From: Promethearchaeia archaeon
GTDB lineage: Archaea; Asgardarchaeota; Lokiarchaeia; Sigyniarchaeales; SOKP01
Direction: 5' to 3'
DNA: 35,100 bases
Assembly: GCA_029856235.1 (NCBI GenBank)
Contig: JAHQWP010000089.1
Coordinates: 1 to 35,100 of the forward strand
Each line of letters opens with the position of its first letter. Position 1 is the first letter of the stretch. Below the pieces are notes generated by a model. That model saw only the letters and a list, made by a program, of their open reading frames with translations, had not been told where the DNA came from and made no database searches. Position numbers and translations under genes: made by a program. This document shows, piece by piece, positions 1-8,300 of this stretch.

Positions 1-2
1 TC

Positions 3-932
3 GTACACCGTTATTCAGAGCTTAAGTTTATCAATGATTTTCAGAGTTTTATCTTAAAATTTGGTTTCTTACGCGATAGTGGAAACGATTTTTCACAACC
101 ATCATGGAGTGAAACACCCGAAATTATATTAAAAATGATTATAGAACACGAAGAATCAAAATTGATTAAAACTAATGAGGAGGGAATAGTTAACCTTAAA
201 CATGAAATATTTAAATCTCCAATATCCAAGTTTTTGTTCAGGAGAGCAATGCAATACATTGAATATCGACAAACGGTCACAAACCTCTACAGTTATGGAT
301 ATGGGCTCTTTAGATTGTTTTTCTTAAGAATAAGCAATATTTTTATAGAAAAAGGGCTAATAAAGGAAAGAGACGATATTTTTTATTTGACTTCAAAAGA
401 AATAAAAGAACTTATTGAAAATGTTCAGATCGCGAATAAATTGAGAAATAGAATCACTAAAAGAAAAAAAGAAATGACTGCTTACAAGAGTCTTAGACTT
501 CCAGAGATTATTTACGATGATTATTTACCAAAACCAATTAATAATGAAAAAATAACGAAAGAGATGGTAGGAATACCAACTTCTAAAGGATATTATATCG
601 GTCCTGTCAAGGTAGTTAAGGGAATTAAAGATATGGATAAAATAAAAAAGGGAGATATAATTGCTATTCCTTATTCGGATGTGAGTTGGACACCTCTCTT
701 TTCTAAAGCTAAGGCTGTAATCTCTGAATCAGGAGGGATTCTATCGCATTGCTCCATCGTAGCAAGAGAATACAAAATTCCTGCTATAGTTTCAGTTGAT
801 GGAGCAACCCTACTAAAGGATAATATGCTAATAGCAGTCGATGCCTTTAAAGGGAAGGTTTCTGTACTAAATGATAATTTTGAATTGGATGAAGTTTATA
901 AACCAAAAGAAAATCAGATAATAAATCTTTAA
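3..932 (+). CDS. PEP-utilising enzyme, C-terminal part (PPDK / PEP synthase / rifampicin phosphotransferase-like), 5' truncated by window edge
   Basis: The frame is open to base 3, so this is the 3' end (about 309 codons) of a longer gene; the track's ATG at 135 is internal. The upstream residues (HRY...FSQPSWSETPEII) resemble the linker of rifampicin-phosphotransferase and PEP-synthase-like proteins, where an HR-containing segment precedes a W-R-E-x-P motif. The C-terminus is the swivelling phosphohistidine domain: DVSWTPLF, then ESGGILSHCSIVAREYKIP, with the phospho-accepting His encoded at 747-749. This domain shuttles phosphate between an ATP-grasp domain and a second active site. Without the N-terminus, the substrate (pyruvate, an antibiotic or other) cannot be named. 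The gene ends 19 bp before the PlsY-like gene and probably shares its transcript. Confidence 0.85.
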   Translation, partial: VHRYSELKFINDFQSFILKFGFLRDSGNDFSQPSWSETPEIILKMIIEHEESKLIKTNEEGIVNLKHEIFKSPISKFLFRRAMQYIEYRQTVTNLYSYGYGLFRLFFLRISNIFIEKGLIKERDDIFYLTSKEIKELIENVQIANKLRNRITKRKKEMTAYKSLRLPEIIYDDYLPKPINNEKITKEMVGIPTSKGYYIGPVKVVKGIKDMDKIKKGDIIAIPYSDVSWTPLFSKAKAVISESGGILSHCSIVAREYKIPAIVSVDGATLLKDNMLIAVDAFKGKVSVLNDNFELDEVYKPKENQIINL

Positions 933-951
933 TAGTTGGGGGAAGAAAATT

Positions 952-1746
952 ATGGATATTTTGATTATTTTTTTATCATCATTGCTAGGTTATCTTTTGG
1001 GTTCTATTTCATTCTCAAGGATTTTTCTGAAAATTAAGGCCCCCAAAAAATCAATGGATGATCTTCAACTCAAATTAGATAATTCTCAAGAAGAAGTTAC
1101 TGTAATGATGGGTTCTGGTGCCAACAAAGCATCGATAATTTTAGGTACTAAATGGGGAATTATTATTGGAATACTTGATATGATTAAAGTCATAATACCT
1201 TTAATAATATTTAGGTATTTTATATTTCCAACAGATTCATACTTTCTTTATGTTGCTGCATTCGGATTAATTGGGCATAATTGGCCAATTTATTATCGAT
1301 TCAAAGGTGGTCGAGGTCATTCTGTAATGCTTGGAAGTCTAATAGTGATTGATTGGTTAGCTGTAATTATAAATATAATTTTAGGAAATTTACTAGGATT
1401 TGCATTATTAGGGAGTCTTGTTTTTGCATCATATTTATGGTTATGGATGATGATACCATGGTTTTTACTTAGCATATTTGATATTAATTTTGTAATATAT
1501 GCCATATTTATAAATATAATAGCAATACTAAGCCAAATTCCTGAAATCAACCTTTATATCCAACTCCGTAAAGAAGGTAAAGATAAGGAATATAAAAAAA
1601 AAATAACAGAGATGACGGCACAATTTCGAGGATTACAAAAAATGGAAAATTTCTTCAAATCCCTCGGAAACTGGAGAATAGTTATAGGTATTAGTACATT
1701 AATTGGAACCATAATCATATATCTATTTTTACCATTAATAAGCTAA
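952..1746 (+). CDS. PlsY-like glycerol-3-phosphate acyltransferase family membrane protein
   Basis: Polytopic membrane protein of 264 aa, longer than typical PlsY (about 200 aa). Family features in order: an N-terminal helix with GYLLGSISFSRI, a loop with GSGANKAS (residues 54-61) in the place of PlsY motif GSGNxGATN, a DMIKVIIP segment, then GHNWPIYYRFKGGRG (108-122), matching PlsY motif GHxxPxxxxFKGGKG. PlsY uses acyl-phosphate to acylate the sn-1 position of glycerol-3-phosphate in bacterial phospholipid synthesis. Here the first motif is diverged and the usual C-terminal motif is not evident, so the substrate may differ. The start ATG has GGGGGAAG just upstream. The short gaps on both sides suggest co-transcription with the PEP-utilising enzyme and the ABC exporter genes. 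Confidence 0.8.
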   Translation: MDILIIFLSSLLGYLLGSISFSRIFLKIKAPKKSMDDLQLKLDNSQEEVTVMMGSGANKASIILGTKWGIIIGILDMIKVIIPLIIFRYFIFPTDSYFLYVAAFGLIGHNWPIYYRFKGGRGHSVMLGSLIVIDWLAVIINIILGNLLGFALLGSLVFASYLWLWMMIPWFLLSIFDINFVIYAIFINIIAILSQIPEINLYIQLRKEGKDKEYKKKITEMTAQFRGLQKMENFFKSLGNWRIVIGISTLIGTIIIYLFLPLIS

Positions 1747-1771
1747 AGATTTAAGAGAGTGAATAAATTAG

Positions 1772-3040
1772 ATGGTAAGGTTAAAATTTAGATACTTACT
1801 AAAATTTAGCGCAAAAAATGCATTTCGCAAGAAATCCACGGCTATTTTATCAAGTTTTGGAGTATCAATTGGATTAATGCTAGTTTTTGTAGTTGGTGCG
1901 TACACAGCAGGAGTGCAGGCACAATTTAATGATAATTTGACAAGAACTTTAGGAATTGTGAATATAATTGAGGAAACTGAAATTCTAATACCATCACCTG
2001 ATAGTAATCTCCCACTTACGATAATCGATGATTTAAAAAATACTAATGATGTAGGAGATTTTATAATTGATTATAATGTTGAATCACAAGCTCCCTATTC
2101 ATACACTGTTGAGTATTGGGATAAACTCGAAAATCCAGATGATAAAATAATAGTTCTTGGGTTGAATAAGTCTTTAGATACCAATTGGCGTGGTTTTACA
2201 ACTAGGATTATCCAAGGGCGAAACTTTGAAATCGGACAAAATGAAACGATCATCAGTTCAAGATTAGCCAATATTGCCGATTTTCCCGTTTCAATCGGAA
2301 GTAAAATTAAGTTGACATTAGATTTACTTGGCACGGAAACTCTGAACCTAACGATTGTTGGTATATATGAGCAAATTGAGGATGGAACTCCACCCTTTGT
2401 TCCAAGGAATTATGCAATCTATACAGACATTCAAACAGTTTGGGATGCGAGAAATCAATCCGGGGTTGAAACGGATATTTATACAATGGTTTCTCTTAGA
2501 TTTGATGTAAACATTCATGAAGATACTATAACTTTAGTTGACCGAATTAATAATTTTTCCAATAATGGAGGGTACGATCCCACTTATGTCTCAGCTTATT
2601 CATTATATGCGTTTTATGAAACGGTAGAACAAAATTTAGAGATAATCAATAGTTTTACTGGCGTATTAGGAACCATTACTGCTTTAGCTGGAGGAATGGC
2701 GATTATAGTTGGCCAGCTAATGTCAGTATCTTCTCGAATGAAGGAATTTGCCATCTTAAAAGCTACTGGTTGGAAAAGTAGGCACATTATGACAAATATT
2801 ATTTATGAATCACTTACTCTAAGCTTATTGGGTGCTGGAGGTGGTTTAGCAATTGGAGCATTGTTGATTTTTCTATTGAGTGGAAATTTAACTGCTTTTG
2901 GCAATACTCCCATTATAATAACTTTACCAGGTATTATTGAAGTTGTAATATATGCGGTATTATTGGGTGTATTAGGTGGTTTGTACCCTGGAATTAAAGC
3001 TTCTAAAGTAAGACCTATAAAAGTGCTAAAGGAATTATGA
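1772..3040 (+). CDS. ABC transporter permease, FtsX/MacB (LolC/E) type
   Basis: 422 aa with the classic layout: one N-terminal membrane helix after a basic cytoplasmic start (about residues 22-45), a long extracytoplasmic MacB-PCD-like domain (about 46-290), and three C-terminal helices. The segment SRMKEFAILKATGWKSRHI between the second and third helices is the conserved coupling motif of FtsX-domain permeases (R-x-x-E-x-x-x-L-x-A-x-G). This family does not import; members extract lipids or lipoproteins, export peptides or transmit mechanical signals. The cognate ATPase begins 2 bp after the stop codon. The closeness to the PlsY-like gene would fit a lipid-related substrate, but that is inference only. 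Confidence 0.93.
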   Translation: MVRLKFRYLLKFSAKNAFRKKSTAILSSFGVSIGLMLVFVVGAYTAGVQAQFNDNLTRTLGIVNIIEETEILIPSPDSNLPLTIIDDLKNTNDVGDFIIDYNVESQAPYSYTVEYWDKLENPDDKIIVLGLNKSLDTNWRGFTTRIIQGRNFEIGQNETIISSRLANIADFPVSIGSKIKLTLDLLGTETLNLTIVGIYEQIEDGTPPFVPRNYAIYTDIQTVWDARNQSGVETDIYTMVSLRFDVNIHEDTITLVDRINNFSNNGGYDPTYVSAYSLYAFYETVEQNLEIINSFTGVLGTITALAGGMAIIVGQLMSVSSRMKEFAILKATGWKSRHIMTNIIYESLTLSLLGAGGGLAIGALLIFLLSGNLTAFGNTPIIITLPGIIEVVIYAVLLGVLGGLYPGIKASKVRPIKVLKEL

Positions 3041-3041
3041 G

Positions 3042-3758
3042 GTGATCTTGATAACTCTAATAAAGCTAAAAAAAACTAGTAAGGTTTATGGCGAGCAAAA
3101 TAATATTATTAAAGCACTTGATAATGTGGATTTAGAAATAGAAGAAGGAAAAGTTATAACAATTATGGGTCCATCCGGAAGTGGAAAAAGTACATTGTTA
3201 AACTTAATTGGAGCAATGGATAATCCAACTTCTGGAGAAATTTTTGTACAAGATAATGAAATAGGTGGATTAACTGAAAGAAAATTATCAAAATTTAGAA
3301 AAGAAGTAGTAGGATTTGTATTTCAGAATTATTATCTACTTCCAAATGTTGATATGTTAGATAATGTGTTAATTCCACTAATACCTTATGGAATTTCATT
3401 GCAGGACAAAGAACGAGCAATTAAATTATTAGAAATGGTTGGATTGAGGGATAGAATTCATAGTAAAGTGGGTAAATTATCTGGAGGAGAATCACAAAGA
3501 GTTGCGATTGCCAGAGCATTAATTAATGACCCTTCTGTAATACTTGCAGATGAACCAACCGGTAATTTGGATTCTACCACAGGCAAATCGATTGTGGAAT
3601 TATTAATAAATTTAACAGAAAGAGGTAAAACTGTTATAATTGTAACGCATGACCATAGGATTGCTAAAATGGTTTCAGAACATCCCTTAGGCAAAAATAT
3701 TTGGATTAAAGACGGACAGCTTACGGATGATCCTGAATTTGATATTTATGGATGGTAA
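3042..3758 (+). CDS. ABC transporter ATP-binding protein, LolD/MacB type
   Basis: 238 aa ATPase with every expected motif: Walker A GPSGSGKST (43-51), Q-loop Gln95 in FVFQNYYLLP, signature LSGGESQRVAIARAL (146-160), Walker B ILADEPTGNLD (167-177) and H-loop VTHDH (201-205). The TGNLD and FQNYYLLP wording is typical of the LolD/MacB/FtsE branch that pairs with FtsX-type permeases. The track's GTG at 3042 lies just after the permease stop; a TTG at 3048 follows a GAGGTGATC ribosome-binding sequence (3039-3047) and is a possible alternative start, though the spacing is very tight. It is translationally coupled to the upstream permease, so the two surely form one transporter. Confidence 0.95.
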   Translation: MILITLIKLKKTSKVYGEQNNIIKALDNVDLEIEEGKVITIMGPSGSGKSTLLNLIGAMDNPTSGEIFVQDNEIGGLTERKLSKFRKEVVGFVFQNYYLLPNVDMLDNVLIPLIPYGISLQDKERAIKLLEMVGLRDRIHSKVGKLSGGESQRVAIARALINDPSVILADEPTGNLDSTTGKSIVELLINLTERGKTVIIVTHDHRIAKMVSEHPLGKNIWIKDGQLTDDPEFDIYGW

Positions 3759-3907
3759 TATCATTAGTACAATCTGATAAACTTTTTCTATACTATTGCA
3801 ATAATTTTTAATATGAAAAAAACAAGTATATTATAATCTTAATTACGCTTTAGTTAACTATCTAGTGTTAAGTTCATTAGTTCACCTAACGTACCGAGGT
3901 AAATTAT

Positions 3908-5557
3908 TTGGTCAAATATAAAAGAGGTCATCTTTATTATCCCATAATTCCTATTCATGAAGTTTTAGAGAGCACAGCTGAAAGATTTCCTGATAAGTTA
4001 GCATTTCTTTACCCTATGGAAATGACATTTAAACAATTTAAAGAGCACGTAGATATATTCGCTACAGCATTGAAAAACTTAGGGGTGAAAAAAGGCGACA
4101 GAGTTGCCCTATATGCCCATAATTCAATCGAATGGGAAATCGCGTTTTATGGGTTAGAGAAAGCGGGAGCAATTTTGGTTCCTATGAACCCTCAATTTAA
4201 AGAAACGGAGGTTAAATACGAGGCTAACGACTCTGGAGCTGAAACTATAATTATTCTCAGATCATTATACCCCGTGGTAGCTACAGTCAGAGATGAAACA
4301 AACCTGAAAACTATAATAATTATCGAGTCAGAAGAGGATAAAGAGAATCTTAAGATGCCAGAAGGTGCATATAGTTGGTCAACACTTATGCAAAACACAA
4401 AACCTGATCCTCCCGAGTATGAGTTCAATCCTAAAGAAGACCTCGCAGCTTTAATGTACACAAGTGGAACGACAGGCTTACCAAAAGGGACAATGCTCAC
4501 GCACTACAATATTGTATCAAACATAATACAAGGAGGCATAGTTTATGAGTTGAGCGAGTTTGATATCGCTATGACCGTACTTCCGCTTTATCATATTTAC
4601 GGCCTTAATGTGTGTATGAACCAAGCTGTTTGGTTAGGCGCATCCCAAGTGGTAACTCCTCGATTCGAAGTGAAAGAGTTTTCTGAGCTAATAGAGAAAT
4701 ATAGAGTCACTTATAGCCTTTGTGTACCTCCTATTTTTCTCGCAGTAGTACGACACCTCGAAGAACCCGGGGTTAAAGAGTACGATTGGGAGGATCTTAA
4801 GGTTGTTAACAATGGTGGTGCCCCTATTCCACTTGAACTTCTTGAGAGGTTTTATGAATTAGCAAAAAAGAAGTGTAAAGCAAAAAATGTGACCATCCAA
4901 CATGGTTGGGGTTTAACCGAAGCTTCCCCCGTAGTCGCCGTTAATCCTATGTCCCGAGCTAAGATGGAATCTCAAGGAACTTTAATACCCGATACTTTCC
5001 ATAAAATTATTGACTTAGAGACCGGTGAAGAACTACCAAAACGTGGAGATGTTGGTGAGTTGGTCATAAAAGGACCTCAAGTTATGAAAGGTTATTGGAA
5101 CCGCCCAGAAGCAACTGAAAGTTCCTTTTGGACCGACCCTAAAACCGGAGAAAAATGGTTAAGAACTGGGGATATGGCATACATAGACGAAGAAGAGTAC
5201 GAACATCTTCTTGATAGGATAAAGGAAATGATTAAATATAAAGGTTGGAGTATCGCACCTGCAGAACTTGAAGATTTACTCTTTAAAAATCCTCATATCT
5301 CTGACGCTGCAGTTATTGGTAAACCATCTAAAGAATTGGATGTGGGGGAAATCCCGAAAGCTTTCGTCATTTTAAAGTTAGAATCGAAGGGAAAAGTCTC
5401 TGAACAAGAGATTATTGATTGGGTTGCAGAAAAGATTTCGGCTTATAAAAAGATCAGGGAGGTTGAATTCGTTGACGAAATCCCAAAATCGGGATCTGGA
5501 AAGATTTTAAGAAGAGAACTGGTCAAATTAGAAAAAGTAAGACTTGGAATAAAATAA
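3908..5557 (+). CDS. Long-chain-fatty-acid--CoA ligase (AMP-forming, FadD-like)
   Basis: Full-length (549 aa) ANL-superfamily adenylate-forming enzyme. Seen motifs: the phosphate-binding loop YTSGTTGLPKGT (about 184-195), HGWGLTEASP (A5), YWNRPEAT, RTGDMAYID (A7), DRIKEMIKYKGWSIAPAELE (A8), and the C-terminal PKSGSGKILRREL (A10) with the catalytic lysine. This set is typical of medium/long-chain acyl-CoA synthetases, which form acyl-AMP and then acyl-CoA. The start is TTG at 3908, supported by GAGGT at 3896-3900 with 7-nt spacing. It is separated from the ABC genes by about 150 bp and is probably its own transcript. Asgard archaea commonly carry fatty-acid oxidation genes. The exact chain length cannot be read from the sequence. 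Confidence 0.93.
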   Translation: MVKYKRGHLYYPIIPIHEVLESTAERFPDKLAFLYPMEMTFKQFKEHVDIFATALKNLGVKKGDRVALYAHNSIEWEIAFYGLEKAGAILVPMNPQFKETEVKYEANDSGAETIIILRSLYPVVATVRDETNLKTIIIIESEEDKENLKMPEGAYSWSTLMQNTKPDPPEYEFNPKEDLAALMYTSGTTGLPKGTMLTHYNIVSNIIQGGIVYELSEFDIAMTVLPLYHIYGLNVCMNQAVWLGASQVVTPRFEVKEFSELIEKYRVTYSLCVPPIFLAVVRHLEEPGVKEYDWEDLKVVNNGGAPIPLELLERFYELAKKKCKAKNVTIQHGWGLTEASPVVAVNPMSRAKMESQGTLIPDTFHKIIDLETGEELPKRGDVGELVIKGPQVMKGYWNRPEATESSFWTDPKTGEKWLRTGDMAYIDEEEYEHLLDRIKEMIKYKGWSIAPAELEDLLFKNPHISDAAVIGKPSKELDVGEIPKAFVILKLESKGKVSEQEIIDWVAEKISAYKKIREVEFVDEIPKSGSGKILRRELVKLEKVRLGIK

Positions 5558-5666
5558 AAAAGAAATTTCTTAGCACTAATCTTCCCATAAAATCACCTCT
5601 TAAATTATGAAGATAAAAATCTACGGTAGTTATAAAAACGTTCTTCTTATAATGTAACGATTTTAC

Positions 5667-6275
5667 CTACACTTTTCTTTCTTTTTTCTCTGCCTTTCTT
5701 ACAATAATAAAACCTAATAGAGCTCCTATTATAAATGGGAGAATTATTTGAAGCCACATCAATGCAATTGGAAGCAGAAATGTTGGCGGAGGATGTGTTT
5801 GTGGCGGACCTGAAGGTATGGTTCTCAAATAATAAGAAAACGCAGAAGTAATCCAATTAAGGGACCATGCGATAAAAGTCGCTGCACCTAACCATCTCCA
5901 TAGTTTATAAATGTGGGGTTTTCGAAAATATGATATATATGTTTTCCATATAATAATAACGGCAATTGCAAAACTAGGCCATACATGAAAGTTAAAACTT
6001 AAATCAGATATTTCAAAAAATGGAGGTCCTCCGAAAAAGATTGCCGTAATAAAACCTGTTAACCCCGCAAATAAACCTAAAAAGTATAAGGTCGTCGCAA
6101 ATCCTCCAAAAGCTCTATGAGACCTAAATAATATATCGTTTGTTTTAAGTAACGATATTTTTTTCTTCTTGTAACCAGCATATGCTCCAGTTACCGCTTG
6201 TACTGTAGCACATAAGCAACCGAGCATCGTGATTATAGTGTTAAATTCTGCTACACTATATGTAAGTCCTGCCAT
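5667..6275 (-). CDS. Multi-helix membrane protein with conserved-looking histidines, possible b-type cytochrome-like
   Basis: 202 aa with about five hydrophobic helices, a cytoplasmic basic tail (VRKAEKKERKV) and a Pro-rich loop (PSGPPQTHPPPT). Histidines lie near helix ends: RSHRAFGG, FNFHVWP and RKPHIYKLW. Such spacing of His residues in small four- to five-helix proteins resembles cytochrome b561 or DUF4079-type membrane proteins, where His pairs hold heme, but no diagnostic motif settles it. The start ATG has AGAGGT about 10 nt upstream. It is convergent with the acyl-CoA synthetase, with about 110 bp between the two stops, and divergent from the small membrane-protein pair. Function unknown; the heme idea is inference. 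Confidence 0.7.
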   Translation of the reverse strand: MAGLTYSVAEFNTIITMLGCLCATVQAVTGAYAGYKKKKISLLKTNDILFRSHRAFGGFATTLYFLGLFAGLTGFITAIFFGGPPFFEISDLSFNFHVWPSFAIAVIIIWKTYISYFRKPHIYKLWRWLGAATFIAWSLNWITSAFSYYLRTIPSGPPQTHPPPTFLLPIALMWLQIILPFIIGALLGFIIVRKAEKKERKV

Positions 6276-6393
6276 AATATCTTAAACCTCTAATTTTAAT
6301 AATAATATCTTATGTTCAGAGTATCTTTATCTTCTTAAAAATTTTGGTTAAGTTTTATCTATAATTGAACTAAATTTTTACAATGCAGTTAGA

Positions 6394-6404
6394 TTTATAT
6401 ATAA
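6394..6404 (+). promoter_or_regulatory. TATA box, promoter of small membrane protein copy 1
   Basis: TTTATATATAA within GCAGTTAGATTTATATATAA. The same block, with two substitutions upstream of the TATA, precedes copy 2 at 6920-6930. In both copies 35 nt separate the TATA box from the GAGGG ribosome-binding site. The archaeal transcription start would fall near 6424. Confidence 0.7.
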
Positions 6405-6473
6405 GAACAATCATATCTTTTAATTAAAACAATGTTTTAGAGGGATTGAATTATTACTAAAAAAAAAACGATA

Positions 6474-6857
6474 ATGTATATCTGCATAGCTAGCTTTATT
6501 CCAATAGCCATAAGTGCAATACTGACACCCATGTTCTCTTTTGCATTGAGCATCACGAATATTGTATTAATTTTCGTTTATCTGATACTCATGCTCATCA
6601 CACTCAAATACATTAGAAAGGATATTATAGCCCATAGTTTAAGAGCGGGAAAAATGACCGCTCGTACTGGTTTCTTTTTTCAAACATTTCCTATTTTTTC
6701 GTACATTATAATCTTCCTCATTGGACCAACAGAGTGGGGAATTACAGTTACAGCTATAGATTATACTCTTTTCATTTTTTGGGGTGTGAGCCTCGTTTTA
6801 AACGTCATAGGAGCAATTTTATACAAAGTACCCCAAAAGAAACAATCAACTTTTTAA
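6474..6857 (+). CDS. Small four-helix membrane protein, tandem copy 1; true start may be ATT at 6450
   Basis: 127 aa from ATG; four hydrophobic helices and a basic C-terminus (VPQKKQ). The core TLKYIRKDIIAHS and GKMTARTGF are shared almost exactly with the next gene, so the pair is a tandem duplication that includes the promoter. The ATG at 6474 lacks a near ribosome-binding site. GAGGG at 6440-6444 sits 5 nt before an in-frame ATT (6450), directly after a TGA stop (6447-6449). Starting there would add I-I-T-K-K-K-T-I, a basic segment ahead of helix 1 that the other copy also has. I do not recognise the family. Confidence 0.75.
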   Translation: MYICIASFIPIAISAILTPMFSFALSITNIVLIFVYLILMLITLKYIRKDIIAHSLRAGKMTARTGFFFQTFPIFSYIIIFLIGPTEWGITVTAIDYTLFIFWGVSLVLNVIGAILYKVPQKKQSTF

Positions 6858-6919
6858 TTTTTTTTCTTCTATCATTAAATTTCTTATCTCTCAAGAAAGC
6901 CTTCCACAGTGCAGTCAAA

Positions 6920-6930
6920 TTTATATATAA
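6920..6930 (+). promoter_or_regulatory. TATA box, promoter of small membrane protein copy 2
   Basis: TTTATATATAA within GCAGTCAAATTTATATATAA, duplicated from the promoter of copy 1 with identical spacing to the GAGGG at 6966-6970. The predicted transcription start (about 6950) lies downstream of the ATG at 6934 chosen in the ORF track, so that ATG is probably not transcribed. Confidence 0.7.
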
Positions 6931-6999
6931 ATATTGTTCTATCTAAGTATTAATACTAAATTTTCGAGGGATGGAATTATTATAAAAAAACACACGATT

Positions 7000-7377
7000 T
7001 TGTATCTCTGCTTAATTAGTTTTATTCCTATACTCATCAGCGTATCTCTAATAACAGGATATTCTTTTGAATTGAGCCTAATGATAATCATACTAACTCC
7101 TGTTTACTTTATATTTATGCTTATCACACTTAAATATATCAGAAAGGATATAATTGCACATAGTCACAGAATGGGAAAAATGACTGCTCGAACGGGTTTT
7201 ATTATTCTAGCAGTTTTTCCTATTGGAGTTCTTCTCTTAGCTCCTATTGCAGGTTTTGAAATTGATTTCCTTGGCTTTGAGATTACAGTCTTCATTTTAT
7301 GGGGCATAAGCAGTATGATTAATATCATAGCAGCAATTTTATACAAAACACCGCAAAAGAAACAAGAAGCTTCTTAA
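7000..7377 (+). CDS. Small four-helix membrane protein, tandem copy 2; start uncertain (TTG 7000 or ATT 6976)
   Basis: Paralogue of the preceding gene: four helices, shared core TLKYIRKDIIAHSHRMGKM and ending TPQKKQ. The coordinate given is the TTG that aligns with the ATG of copy 1. The track's ATG at 6934 lies between the TATA box and the expected transcription start and is not credible. As in copy 1, GAGGG (6966-6970) is followed after 5 nt by in-frame ATT ATT, giving I-I-I-K-K-H-T-I before helix 1. The small size and the charged loop between helices 2 and 3 (KYIRKDIIAHSHR) are the only functional hints. Unknown function. Confidence 0.75.
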   Translation: MYLCLISFIPILISVSLITGYSFELSLMIIILTPVYFIFMLITLKYIRKDIIAHSHRMGKMTARTGFIILAVFPIGVLLLAPIAGFEIDFLGFEITVFILWGISSMINIIAAILYKTPQKKQEAS

Positions 7378-7445
7378 GTATAATTATTATTTATTTTTCT
7401 TAAACTGATAACTAGAGATTTAAATAAGAGCAGATTTTTTAGAAT

Positions 7446-8216
7446 TCAAGACTTAAAATCTAATTTTGTTTGACGATATTTATTTTCTTGCTCCTTTTTC
7501 TGTAATAAGGACTTCTTAAAATGTTCAATCCTTTTTTGTATACTTCTCTTAAACGAATTGTCTAAATTTAGATTATTTAACACATTGTTAAGGATTTGAT
7601 AATAATTTAATTCAGCTTTAGACTTTATAGCAGGTGATTGTATTGAGGAGTCTGACAACAAATTGTTTAACAATTTTATGGATAACTCTAAATGAGGTAT
7701 TAGATTTTCTTCGCTTTCTTGAAATTCTTTACCTTCGAGAATTCTTGATTTTATTACTTCTACGCGGGGATATTTCTCGTAAGCGTACCCTTTTACACCT
7801 AATATTAAACATGCTGCTAATGTCGAACAGGTCCCTCCAAAGGGGTCTAGAACCGTTTTAACATTAGGGACCAATTTGATACATTTATAAGGAAGACCAA
7901 TTGGAAACGGAGCTTCGTGCCCCTTTTTAACTGTTGCCCCTGTTGTTTTGATATAGGGAATTAACCACACATTACCAGGATCTCTTAAATCCGTATCGGA
8001 ATATCTGCCAATATTCGACTTATCGGTGTATGGTATTCCAATAGACTTTGGTTCTATCTTATACTCGTTTTTATCCTTTACAAAAAGATATACATGTTCC
8101 CAGAGGTTATTTAATCGCCGGGTCCCTCCTGAGGGCGTATAATGGCCTTTTCCAAGAAAAGATTTAACCCAAATAACGTCTTGAATTCGCTTCCAAGATG
8201 CTTTTTCTGCTGACAT
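7446..8216 (-). CDS. DNA methyltransferase (beta-class, N4-cytosine or N6-adenine type), C-terminal part downstream of in-frame TGA
   Basis: This is the 3' part of one methyltransferase gene that begins at 8549. It contains DVIWVKSFLGKGHYTPSGG, LWEHVYLFVK and the SAM-binding motif I TVLDPFGGTCSTLAAC. With the SPPY motif upstream, the motif order (IV before I) is that of beta-class amino methyltransferases. The frame is open upstream of the ATG at 8216 back to a TGA at 8301-8303. The intervening codons read YRVAKKSSIFFLNIGDSALD, which matches the RVLKxxGxxFxNIGD block of this family, so they are coding-like. The protein from 8216 alone would lack the catalytic motif. No restriction endonuclease is adjacent, so it is an orphan. 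Confidence 0.85.
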   Translation of the reverse strand: MSAEKASWKRIQDVIWVKSFLGKGHYTPSGGTRRLNNLWEHVYLFVKDKNEYKIEPKSIGIPYTDKSNIGRYSDTDLRDPGNVWLIPYIKTTGATVKKGHEAPFPIGLPYKCIKLVPNVKTVLDPFGGTCSTLAACLILGVKGYAYEKYPRVEVIKSRILEGKEFQESEENLIPHLELSIKLLNNLLSDSSIQSPAIKSKAELNYYQILNNVLNNLNLDNSFKRSIQKRIEHFKKSLLQKKEQENKYRQTKLDFKS

Positions 8217-8300
8217 CGCAACTTTTTCGGATTTACCTTGATCGAGAGCAGAATCTCCTATATTGAGAAAAAAAATAGAACTCTTTTTGGCTACTCTGTA

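Noticed and set aside
6934-6978. ATG at 6934 as the start of the second small membrane protein
   Set aside because: It lies between the TATA box (6920-6930) and the expected transcription start, in sequence that is promoter in the paralogue.
7378-7445. SECIS element for the in-frame TGA of the methyltransferase
   Set aside because: The 3' flank is very AT-rich and shows no GC-rich hairpin of the archaeal SECIS type, though a distant or 5' element cannot be excluded.
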